A stretch of 9,006 nucleotides of DNA from Sulfurospirillum sp. Lineage in GTDB: Bacteria > Campylobacterota > Campylobacteria > Campylobacterales > QNZT01. Positions 1-6,774 of this stretch are shown piece after piece (position 1 is the stretch's first letter; each line of letters starts with the position of its first letter). The notes beneath the pieces are model-generated. The model saw only the letters and a program-made list of their open reading frames with translations. It made no database searches and had not been told where the DNA came from. Position numbers and translations under genes: made by a program. Location: positions 1-9,006 of the forward strand of contig QNZT01000004.1 in the NCBI GenBank assembly GCA_003978455.1. The letters are read 5' to 3'.

Positions 1-499
1 AATACTCTTCGATATTATATGCGGGTCCAATTTTTACAACCAATCTCTGTTTTGCATCTTCGAAGAGCGTTTTTCCTATACCTATTGCAAGTGATGTCTT
101 ATTGTCATAGTTTTTAAATTTATTTCTCAACCATCCGAGTGCAATATATCCCAGCCAATTATTTTGAAGCGCCTGTTCACCATTTAACAGTGCCGTATAC
201 TCTTCCGCTGTTTTAGTACCGTCGTCTTTGTTTAAAAAAGCTGTTGCTTGCAAGCCATATTTAAACGGCTCATAACTTTCACTATCCAGCATATGCTCAA
301 AACTATATTTTGCATTGAGGTTTAGTGTTTTGGTGTTTCCTGAAGTATTTGCAAATCCTAAATCTATACTTTGTACAGGCACGCTTGCAGCGGTTATCGA
401 AGTCGTTTTACTCGTATATTTCCCTGCGACATCTGTTGTTGCTATATCAGCAATAAGCGCTGTAGTGCTTAAAAGTGTTGCTAATAGTATCGTTTTCAT
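1..499 (-). CDS. DUF481-type outer-membrane protein, C-terminus cut by window edge
   Basis: The first 166 codons are visible; the gene continues past the left edge. The protein begins with a typical signal peptide: MK, then a hydrophobic stretch ILLATLLSTTALIA, with likely cleavage before DIATTD. After it comes LGFANTSGNTKTLNLNAKY, which fits the DUF481 (YdiY-like) signature of a beta-strand with an SGNT turn followed by alternating residues. Later segments (GYIALGWLRNKF, RLVVKIGPAYNIEEY) also look like outer-membrane beta-strands. Members of this family are predicted to be small outer-membrane barrels of unknown role. The ATG at 497-499 follows an AAGGAG ribosome-binding site at good spacing. 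The gene points the same way as ddl but is separated by 122 bp with a candidate terminator and its own AT-rich promoter region, so it is probably transcribed separately. The family call was made by eye from the SGNT region; another small porin family is possible. Confidence 0.72.
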   Translation of the reverse strand, partial: MKTILLATLLSTTALIADIATTDVAGKYTSKTTSITAASVPVQSIDLGFANTSGNTKTLNLNAKYSFEHMLDSESYEPFKYGLQATAFLNKDDGTKTAEEYTALLNGEQALQNNWLGYIALGWLRNKFKNYDNKTSLAIGIGKTLFEDAKQRLVVKIGPAYNIEEY

Positions 500-516
500 T
501 TTACTCCTTTGTATAA

Positions 517-537
517 TATATTTGAATATACGTTATA
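517..537 (-). promoter_or_regulatory. Candidate promoter/operator region of the DUF481 gene
   Basis: Just upstream of the DUF481 ribosome-binding site the minus strand carries two -10-like hexamers, TATATT (530-525) and TATAAC (537-532). An imperfect inverted repeat, TATATT-TG-AATATA, lies at 517-530. No convincing -35 box is visible, which is normal for Campylobacterota sigma-70 promoters. The sequence is almost pure AT, so both the promoter and the repeat could arise by chance. Confidence 0.28.
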
Positions 538-609
538 TTAATGAAAATTTACTTTAAAATGATTCCCACTATCAAACAACATGCCTTAATAAAGAAAAGT
601 CTCAGAATA

Positions 610-636
610 GCGAAAGTGTCCCTATTTCCCTTTCGC
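610..636 (-). terminator. Candidate weak terminator at the end of ddl
   Basis: GCGAAAG (610-616) and CTTTCGC (630-636) form a perfect 7-bp stem around a 13-nt loop. The ddl stop codon (622-624) lies inside the loop. On the minus strand the stem is followed about 10 nt later by a T-rich stretch (CTTTTCTTTATT) rather than an immediate U tract. It sits where the operon should end, before a gene with its own promoter, but the long loop and delayed T tract make it a poor match to a standard intrinsic terminator. Confidence 0.3.
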
Positions 637-1656
637 CTTCTGTATCGAGTCTATGTAGGTATAATCCACCGGGATTTTGCGCTCTTTGGGGAGGTGTTTT
701 GCGAGTGTGTCCATGACTGTGCTGAAATCTTCAAAGAGATAGTTGGCGTAGCTTCCAGGGATGGGGTTGATCTCGTTGAGATAGATCTCATCGTCGATGA
801 CGAAGAAATCGCAGCGGATCAGCGCTCCTTCGAAATGGGTGTTGTAGATCTTTTGAAATGCTTCATGAAGTCTCTTTTTCAGCGCATCGGAGATATCCGC
901 GGCGAGTACCTGCTGTGTACGGGAGAAGTCGAGGTACTTTTTGTCAAAGTCCAGAAACTCCTCTTTGTGCGGCTCTTCGACGATGGAAAAGAGATAGTTG
1001 TCACCCGCTTTACAGCCGGCGAGGTTATACTCCCTGACACCTTCGATAAACGGTTCGATCAGTACGGCATCGTCAAACTCATACGCCACATCCAGCGCAT
1101 AGCTGAGTTCCCTCTCCTCTTTGACGATGCTCACCCCTATGGAGCTTCCCAACCGCAGCGGTTTGATGATAAACGGACAGGGTGTGGAGACGTTGTACTC
1201 TCCTTTATGGAGCACTTCATACGCCACGGTTTTGACACCCAGCTCTGCGGCATACCACTTGGTGTAGAGTTTGTTGAAACTGAGCACGCTCGCTTCGATA
1301 CGCGGTCCGATAAACGGGATGCCGAAAAAGGTAAAGAGTGCCGCCAGTTTGCCGTCTTCACCGTCTCCACCGTGTACCAGATTGACCGCCACATCGAAGT
1401 CTATTTTTTTCTCTTTCATGAGCGCTTTTTGGTAGAAACCGCCGTTTTTGAGTGTCAGTTTCGCCTCTTTGCGGTACTCCCCGCTGCTGAAGAGTTTCGA
1501 CTTCATTTTGGAGGCGGGGATCAGGTAAAACTCCCTCGCGGCATCACAAAAGATAAAAAGCAGCTCTCTTTTGAGCACATCTTTGAGTGCGATGGCACTG
1601 ACGATGCTGATCTCATGTTCATAACTCATTCCGCCGAAAACGATTGCATACTTCAC
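622..1656 (-). CDS. ddl: D-alanine--D-alanine ligase
   Basis: This cytoplasmic ATP-grasp enzyme joins two D-alanines with ATP hydrolysis to make the dipeptide end of the peptidoglycan precursor; the product is used by MurF. The 344 residues are close to the usual family length. Visible motifs in order are: MKYAIVFGGMSYEHEIS at the N-terminus, with the conserved EHE (residues 13-15); HGGDGEDG (95-102); the ATP-grasp segment KPLRLGSSIGV (165-175); RCDFFV (281-286); and the metal-binding EINPIPGS (295-302). The latter is the Campylobacter-like variant of the more common ENxxPG form. Translation starts at a GTG (1656-1654). The family motif begins right at this start, and a GAGGAAG ribosome-binding site sits over the ruvA stop codon, so ruvA and ddl are only 10 bp apart and probably translationally linked. 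It is the last gene of the minus-strand block. Confidence 0.96.
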   Translation of the reverse strand: MKYAIVFGGMSYEHEISIVSAIALKDVLKRELLFIFCDAAREFYLIPASKMKSKLFSSGEYRKEAKLTLKNGGFYQKALMKEKKIDFDVAVNLVHGGDGEDGKLAALFTFFGIPFIGPRIEASVLSFNKLYTKWYAAELGVKTVAYEVLHKGEYNVSTPCPFIIKPLRLGSSIGVSIVKEERELSYALDVAYEFDDAVLIEPFIEGVREYNLAGCKAGDNYLFSIVEEPHKEEFLDFDKKYLDFSRTQQVLAADISDALKKRLHEAFQKIYNTHFEGALIRCDFFVIDDEIYLNEINPIPGSYANYLFEDFSTVMDTLAKHLPKERKIPVDYTYIDSIQKAKGK

Positions 1657-1666
1657 TTTACTTCCT

Positions 1667-2224
1667 CTATGATAAATTTTTGAGTGCTTCTTTGATCAGA
1701 TCCTGGGTACTTTCCGATCTACATGAAGCAAGCACTTTCTGCACTTTCTCTTTTTTGAACCCCAGACTCTCCAGCGCCATCTGCGCCTCCTGTCTCGATT
1801 TGGATGCGGTATCGGTCACGCTGCTCTCCAGCACAAAATCCCCCAACTCCACCAAAAGACGTTTGGCGCTTTTGGGACCGATTCCCGGTACCGCTTTGAT
1901 CGCGGTGACATCCTGCGCCATCACCGCTCTGGCAAAATCTTCGGGTGTAAAGGTGGAACAGATCGCCAGTGCGGTGCTTGGACCGATCCCCGTGATCTTG
2001 ATGACCCTGTCAAACATCTGTTTCTCATCCATCGTCGCAAATCCGTAAAGATTTTGGCTATCCTCTTTGAAAATCTGAGTCGTGTGCAGCGCAATACGCT
2101 TTGTATCGATCGATGCGGCGCAGTTGAGAGAGATGTGTACCAGATAGGTCAGACCGTTGGGGAGTTTGAGATGAAGCAGTGTCGGTTCTTTGTGAACCAC
2201 TTCACCTTCGATGGCGATGATCAT
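1667..2224 (-). CDS. ruvA: Holliday junction branch-migration protein RuvA
   Basis: RuvA binds four-way DNA junctions as a tetramer and loads the RuvB helicase for branch migration during recombination repair. The 185-residue length is typical. The N-terminal OB-fold includes MIIAIEGEVV and LPNGLTYLVHIS. The acidic pin region KEDSQNLYGF (53-62) keeps the two acidic residues that help separate strands at the crossover. Two helix-hairpin-helix DNA-binding motifs follow, ITGIGPSTALAI (77-88) and VPGIGPKSAKRL (112-123). The C-terminal domain III (about 145-185), which contacts RuvB, is intact. The ATG start (2224-2222) has an AAAGGAA site about 11 nt upstream, slightly far but usable. It lies 24 bp after the DUF342 gene and 10 bp before ddl. 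ruvB and ruvC are not in this window. Confidence 0.97.
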   Translation of the reverse strand: MIIAIEGEVVHKEPTLLHLKLPNGLTYLVHISLNCAASIDTKRIALHTTQIFKEDSQNLYGFATMDEKQMFDRVIKITGIGPSTALAICSTFTPEDFARAVMAQDVTAIKAVPGIGPKSAKRLLVELGDFVLESSVTDTASKSRQEAQMALESLGFKKEKVQKVLASCRSESTQDLIKEALKNLS

Positions 2225-2248
2225 ATGTAAAACATTCCTTTGCGGAGA

Positions 2249-4177
2249 TTACGATTTTCGTTCCAGTACGTACTTGCCGTCCTCCATCGTTTTGATCGTG
2301 ATCTTTTCACTCATCTCACCATCGACAAAGAGGTGGGAAACTTCCACCGGCGGCTCTACTACTTTGAACTTCACTTCGTTGAACTCTTTCCAAACCGAGT
2401 GGTTGATCACTTCCGCTTTAAAAACGGCGTTGATCAGCTCTTTGAGGTCGGAATCGAGTTTTTCAAGCACCATTTTATCATCTTTTAACTCTTTTAATAA
2501 TGAATTATGCTCTTTAATATTTTCCTGATTTGACTTGAGTTTGTTGATGAGAGAGACCGGTACGTTTGTATTGTGTCTTTTCAGGGAGAGAACCGTTTCA
2601 TTGATCTGGTTGATATTTTCCTGGTCGTTTTGGATTTTGCGGCGCAGTACTTTGATTTTCTTGGTCTTTTTCTTGATCTCCTCTCTCAGCCTGGTGATAT
2701 CCTCTTCCACTTTTTCAACGCGCTCTTTAAAATCTTTTTTGCACTTTGGATCGATGATAAATTTATTGCCGTTACCGTTGAGTATATCTATCTCTATGTG
2801 TTCGGCGGCATATACGGTAGCATTGGAGAGTACCTCTTTGAGATAGACCTCTTTAGCGACAATCTCTCCGCCTGAAAGTTTCTCGACATAGACCTTGTTC
2901 GCTTCGATCTTCCCGTTTTCGAGGATATTGACATGGACCACATCCGCGCCTTCGATAATCCCTTTGTGCAGGTGTACCGTAACATCATCGGCGATGATCT
3001 TCGCACTCTGATGGGTCTGTCCGCCGATCTCTACTTTCTGTGCAACCACCTCGGCACCGCTTCCCATATTGCCGGTGGTTTTGACTTCACTTGTTTCGAT
3101 CTTGACACCCTGCCCGATTGCATCACGCAGTACATCTTTTGTTTCGATATTGATTTTGATATCCTGTTCGTCATCACCCGCTTCGATAGAGCCGGTGGAG
3201 CGAAAACTCACTTCATCGACACAGAGCTCATCGCGTATCTCGAAATGATTGTCATCTGTACGGTAGACAAATCCATTTTTCAAGGCATAATAGTAGCTTA
3301 TGTCATCACTCTCTTCCACCCTAAAATCTTCACTCACTTTGACCTCAAGATCGCCGGAAAGTTCCATTTTGTCAAACTTCAGCACTTCTCCTTTACAGTT
3401 ACGTCCGTGCCTTCCCTCGCGAAAACGACGCAACTCTATCACCAGTTCACCCTCTTTAACGGTATGCATGAAGTTACGCTGACCATGATCTACCCTATCC
3501 AATTCAGAGTGTTCCTCTTCATCACTCTTCTTCTCCTGATAGTGCAATATCAGTTCACCGTTGTTCTGATCGATCGGCTCCAGCCCTTCACAAATCGATA
3601 TCATATACTCTTTCGATACTTTTGCGTTTACCTGTATATCGGAGATGAGCGATTTTATCTGCTCTTTGGCACGCTGCGATATAAACCCGATCAACAATCC
3701 CAGTCTCGCTTTTCGAATATCGATCTGTGCCACAAGTTCACTGTACAACTCTTCATGATAGCGGATATTGTTCTGCTCCGGGATTTTCATCATGATCTTT
3801 GTCAGTGACTTATTGCCGCCAATAGCCATCTTGATGGGAAATTTTGAAGCTTTAGTTCGTAAAAAAATCTCGATTTTGATTTTTTGGGTGATATCGAGTG
3901 AGGGGTTGCGAAGATTCTCTTCCGTAAAAAACTTCTCCTGCTCCAGCAGTGTGAGCTCTTTGTATTTGGGAGCATCTTTTTTACGATAGAGCGTTTTATA
4001 GGCAAGGATTCTGAAATCAAGCTGTTTTGGGTTCAGACCAAAACGGGCGGCTGTTTCGGCAAGGTCAGCAGGTATATTATTGCTATAAAGTGTAATATTT
4101 TCAAACTCTGTACTATCCAATACATCTGCTTGCGACTCTGATGATACAGATTTTTTAAATATATCCAGTAGTGCCAC
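2249..4177 (-). CDS. FapA/DUF342 family protein (beta-helix plus coiled coil)
   Basis: A 642-residue protein without signal peptide or membrane segment, so probably cytoplasmic. The core (about 235-470) has the DUF342/FapA pattern: KEGELVIELRRFREGRHGRNCKGE (about 241-264) matches the family's 'kGd.la...G..G.d..G' block. It is followed by beta-helix-like repeats such as VKIETSEVKTTGNMGSGAEV and KIEANKVYVEKLSGGEIVAKEV. A long charged coiled coil runs from about 484 to 590, then a small beta-rich end. The N-terminal 200 residues are family-specific and not recognised. FapA has been linked to flagellar assembly and polar localisation in Vibrio, but nothing here shows a flagellar role. The start is a GTG (4177-4175) with AAGGA seven nt upstream. 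The gene lies directly before ruvA and ddl, an arrangement that I recall from Campylobacter as well (Cj0798c-Cj0800c), so the linkage looks old. Confidence 0.82.
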   Translation of the reverse strand: MALLDIFKKSVSSESQADVLDSTEFENITLYSNNIPADLAETAARFGLNPKQLDFRILAYKTLYRKKDAPKYKELTLLEQEKFFTEENLRNPSLDITQKIKIEIFLRTKASKFPIKMAIGGNKSLTKIMMKIPEQNNIRYHEELYSELVAQIDIRKARLGLLIGFISQRAKEQIKSLISDIQVNAKVSKEYMISICEGLEPIDQNNGELILHYQEKKSDEEEHSELDRVDHGQRNFMHTVKEGELVIELRRFREGRHGRNCKGEVLKFDKMELSGDLEVKVSEDFRVEESDDISYYYALKNGFVYRTDDNHFEIRDELCVDEVSFRSTGSIEAGDDEQDIKINIETKDVLRDAIGQGVKIETSEVKTTGNMGSGAEVVAQKVEIGGQTHQSAKIIADDVTVHLHKGIIEGADVVHVNILENGKIEANKVYVEKLSGGEIVAKEVYLKEVLSNATVYAAEHIEIDILNGNGNKFIIDPKCKKDFKERVEKVEEDITRLREEIKKKTKKIKVLRRKIQNDQENINQINETVLSLKRHNTNVPVSLINKLKSNQENIKEHNSLLKELKDDKMVLEKLDSDLKELINAVFKAEVINHSVWKEFNEVKFKVVEPPVEVSHLFVDGEMSEKITIKTMEDGKYVLERKS

Positions 4178-4193
4178 CCTGCTATCCTTATAC

Positions 4194-4209
4194 GAAATAT
4201 CGATATTTC
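4194..4209. promoter_or_regulatory. 16-bp perfect palindrome upstream of the DUF342 gene
   Basis: GAAATATCGATATTTC reads identically on both strands. It lies in the 77-bp gap between the DUF255 and DUF342 genes, ending about 17 bp before the DUF342 GTG start and just upstream of its ribosome-binding site. It could be an operator for a dimeric regulator. Near the DUF255 stop codon there is also an AT-only inverted repeat, AATAAT-AAAA-ATTATT (4244-4259), too weak to call a terminator. No matching regulator is known to me. Confidence 0.35.
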
Positions 4210-4254
4210 TGTAAATCGGCAGGATTACGAATTTATTTAATGAAATAATAAAAA

Positions 4255-6243
4255 TTATTCTATTTTTTCTAAAACATACTCAAGTTTTGTATCAGTGGCG
4301 AAACATCTGTCTATTTTACAGGCAAGAAACTGTTTGCTCTCCTCCTCTTTGCAGAGTATAAACGGATAACGTATGGCGGCAATCTCTTTTTTCGCTTGCA
4401 GAAGTGACTCTTTTTGACCTTTGAGTGTCACCCACCCCTGCTCTTTTCCAAGGTAAACACGAACGAGGGTCGGAAAATTGGCTGCGGAATGTACCATCTC
4501 ACCACTGACTTGATGCAAGGCATCTACGGCAAAACTGTAGAGTTTATGATCTTCGGTCAGGTTGGCTATTTTCAATATAGTATCTATCATCACAGCCGAA
4601 GCGCTCCGATAGGAGGTATCATAAACGGAATCCTCCGATACGAAGTCATCTTCCGCCATATACCAATGCCCCTCTTTGTAAAACTTACCGATCGCCTTTT
4701 GCATCAACTCTTCTGCCAAAGAGAGATACTTGCCATCCAGCGTCGTCTGATGTGCTGCGATAAGTGCAGATATCAAAAAAGCGTAATCTTCAAGATAAGC
4801 TTTAACTTTCGGCGCTTTGGTCAAAACGATCTGATGGTAAAGTTCTCCTTTGACAAAGAGTTTCTCAAGCAGTTTTTCCAGTGCTGAAAGTGCCTGCTCC
4901 TGGTAGCTTCGGTCAATCACGGACGCTTTGAGCAGTGCCTCGATATAGAGTGCATTCCATGAAGTCTGTATCTTGTAGTCGATAAAAGGGTAGTTTCGTC
5001 CTTTTCGCAACTGCTTTAAAATTGCGATCGCTTTTTCGATAGCTTCAGGCTTCTGCGCAGAAGTGATATGGGGATTGCTTTTGCCTTCAAAATTGCCCGC
5101 AGGCGTGATCCCCAGATAGGAGAGTGCTATTTTTGCCTCTTTTTTGCTCACACCTCCCCCTCTCAGTGCTTCATAAGCTTCCTCGTACCCGTACACGAAG
5201 TATCTCCCCTCCTCCCCGTCACTGTCGGCATCGCTGGCGGAGAAGAACAACCCCTCTTTGTAAAACCTTGCTGTTATGTTATCTACAGTTTTGGCTATCA
5301 CCTCTTTAAAAAGCGGATTTTTTGTCAGGAGCCAGGCATCGGTATATGCTTCAATCAATTCGGCATTGGTATAGAGCATCTTCTCAAAATGGGGTACCAT
5401 CCACTCTGCATCAACACTGTAACGGTAAAAGCCGCCTTCGATCTGATCGTAAATACCCCCTTTAGCCATTGATTCAAGAGCATCGGTCGCCATCTGAAGC
5501 GCCTCTTTGTCTGCTGTCACTCTGTATATCGTCAGCAGTGTCTGAAGGGTTGTCGCATGGGGAAATTTCGGTGCGGTTCCGATCCCTTTGTATCTTCTGT
5601 CATACTGTGCACTGACACCCGAAACAAACGTTTCAGAGAGTTTCTTCCCGACATACTCTGCTGATACCGGCCTCTTTTTCTTGGAAGAGATATTTTTCAT
5701 AGCTGCTTCGATAGATTTGGCACTTTTATAGACATCTTCACGTTTGTCCCGGTATGTCTCGTACAGATACTGCGCTATCCCATAGAGCCCCGGTCTGCCA
5801 TAGCGATTGTCCGGAGGCAGATAGGTCGCTGCGTAAAAAGGTTTTCTATCCGGTGTCATGATAATCGTCAAAGGCCAGCCTCCGGAGCGTTTATTGAGTA
5901 ACATATATATATCTTGATAGTACCTGTCGATATGCGGTAACTCCTCACGGTCTACTTTGATACTGACATAGTGTTTGTTGAGATATCGGGCGATCTTTTC
6001 ATTTTCAAACGACTCATGTTCCATCACATGACACCAGTGACAAGTCGAATACCCCACTGAAAGAAATATAAGTTTGTCCTCTTTTTTCGCTTTGGCAAAT
6101 GCCTCTTCACTCCAGGGATACCATGCTACAGGATTGTGCGCATGTTGCTGCAGATACGGAGAATCTTCATGAACAAGATGATTTGTGTAGTCGTGTGCTT
6201 GTGACATAGTGAGCATAACTCCGATACATAGTTTTTTCAGCAT
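4255..6243 (-). CDS. YyaL/DUF255 thioredoxin-domain protein with putative signal peptide
   Basis: This 662-residue protein belongs to the YyaL/SSP411 (SPATA20) family: an N-terminal thioredoxin-like DUF255 domain followed by an (alpha/alpha)6-barrel-like region. The biochemical role of the family is not established. The DUF255 part (about 22-180) shows SPYLQQHAHNPVAWYPW, YSTCHWCHVMEHESFE with the CxxC cysteines at 68 and 71, KVDREELPHID and GGWPLTI. The barrel part shows GTAPKFPH, GGFYRYSVDAEWMVPHFEKM, SASDADSDGEEG, TSWNALYIEALL and LEDYAFL, all family hallmarks. Length is normal. The first 16 residues (MLKKLCIGVMLTMSQA) look like a short signal peptide, unusual for a family generally taken as cytoplasmic. 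The start is well supported: ATG at 6243-6241 with GGAGGA eight nt upstream; in-frame Met10 and Met13 lack such a site. A promoter is predicted just upstream, so it may be transcribed on its own as well as from the operon. Confidence 0.92.
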   Translation of the reverse strand: MLKKLCIGVMLTMSQAHDYTNHLVHEDSPYLQQHAHNPVAWYPWSEEAFAKAKKEDKLIFLSVGYSTCHWCHVMEHESFENEKIARYLNKHYVSIKVDREELPHIDRYYQDIYMLLNKRSGGWPLTIIMTPDRKPFYAATYLPPDNRYGRPGLYGIAQYLYETYRDKREDVYKSAKSIEAAMKNISSKKKRPVSAEYVGKKLSETFVSGVSAQYDRRYKGIGTAPKFPHATTLQTLLTIYRVTADKEALQMATDALESMAKGGIYDQIEGGFYRYSVDAEWMVPHFEKMLYTNAELIEAYTDAWLLTKNPLFKEVIAKTVDNITARFYKEGLFFSASDADSDGEEGRYFVYGYEEAYEALRGGGVSKKEAKIALSYLGITPAGNFEGKSNPHITSAQKPEAIEKAIAILKQLRKGRNYPFIDYKIQTSWNALYIEALLKASVIDRSYQEQALSALEKLLEKLFVKGELYHQIVLTKAPKVKAYLEDYAFLISALIAAHQTTLDGKYLSLAEELMQKAIGKFYKEGHWYMAEDDFVSEDSVYDTSYRSASAVMIDTILKIANLTEDHKLYSFAVDALHQVSGEMVHSAANFPTLVRVYLGKEQGWVTLKGQKESLLQAKKEIAAIRYPFILCKEEESKQFLACKIDRCFATDTKLEYVLEKIE

Positions 6244-6269
6244 GGTACGATTCCTCCAGGCATAGCACT

Positions 6270-6298
6270 ATTGTATCGAAATTCAAAAGATCTGCAAA
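6270..6298 (-). promoter_or_regulatory. Predicted sigma-70 promoter for the DUF255 gene
   Basis: On the minus strand TTTGCA (6298-6293) is followed after 17 bp by TACAAT (6275-6270), a reasonable -35/-10 pair. Transcription would start near 6263, giving a leader of about 20 nt that carries the GGAGGA ribosome-binding site (6257-6252). This makes the DUF255 gene, and perhaps DUF342-ruvA-ddl behind it, independent of the OmpA/coiled-coil pair. Confidence 0.45.
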
Positions 6299-6315
6299 GG
6301 TCTGTTTTCCCCTGA

Positions 6316-6774
6316 CTACTCCGCTATTTGCGAAAGCTCCCTGATCTTTTTTTCAAGCAGTACGATGATATTGTCCTGATTGTGCAGTAGTTGCTTTTTC
6401 TCTTCCAGCTCTTTAAGCAAAAGCTCTTTGTCATGTTTGATCATATGAAAATCTTTTTGGATCTCTTTGATCAGATTTTCAAGCTCATTGTAGCTCTCTC
6501 TCACTTTGGAAAGTTCCTCATTTTTACGGGAAATCTCGTACTCTACACGCTCTTTTGCTACGGCACCGCTCTCGTAACGTCTCTGCAACACCCTCAGATC
6601 ACCTTTGATCTTGATAATCATCTGATTTTTTTCGTTGATGATCTTTGTCAGTTTCGCGATCTTTTCATGAAACAACTCTTCTGTTTTTGTCTTTCCGTAA
6701 AAATATCCTATAAAATATCCAAACAGTATCAGCCCCGCCAGTACCGCAGCCAGTTCTACCATAAATATACTCAC
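6316..6774 (-). CDS. Single-pass membrane coiled-coil protein, function unknown
   Basis: I do not recognise a family. The 152-residue protein has one N-terminal membrane helix (about residues 6-26, VELAAVLAGLILFGYFIGYFY) with KTKTEE after it. The remaining ~120 residues form a highly charged heptad-rich coiled coil (for example KNEELSKVRESYNELENLIKEI and LLLKELEEKKQLL). The lysine after the helix suggests N-out/C-in topology, with the coil in the cytoplasm, but this is only an inference. The start is GTG at 6774-6772, whose bases overlap the TGA stop of the upstream OmpA-domain gene (GTGA), with AAGGAG six nt upstream. The overlap implies translational coupling, and the two proteins probably act together. 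An in-frame ATG four codons downstream is a possible alternative start but lies farther from the ribosome-binding site. The coiled coil will give misleading similarity hits in searches. Confidence 0.8.
   Translation of the reverse strand: MSIFMVELAAVLAGLILFGYFIGYFYGKTKTEELFHEKIAKLTKIINEKNQMIIKIKGDLRVLQRRYESGAVAKERVEYEISRKNEELSKVRESYNELENLIKEIQKDFHMIKHDKELLLKELEEKKQLLHNQDNIIVLLEKKIRELSQIAE

Noticed and set aside
541..1683. A 380-codon open frame on the plus strand opposite ddl
   Set aside because: It lies antisense to ddl, whose motifs are unmistakable; the antisense product has no recognisable domain, and the open frame is a by-product of ddl codon use.
2933..3808. A 291-codon open frame on the plus strand opposite the DUF342 gene
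   Set aside because: It is rich in F, H and I residues typical of an antisense reading, lacks a convincing ribosome-binding site, and the minus-strand frame is a full-length family protein.
4244..4259. AT-only inverted repeat at the end of the DUF255 gene as a terminator
   Set aside because: A 6-bp stem of only A-T pairs is too weak to stop transcription, and the next gene follows in the same direction.
4414..5472. Plus-strand open frames opposite the DUF255 gene
   Set aside because: They mirror the DUF255 coding frame, which carries all family motifs; no independent signals support them.
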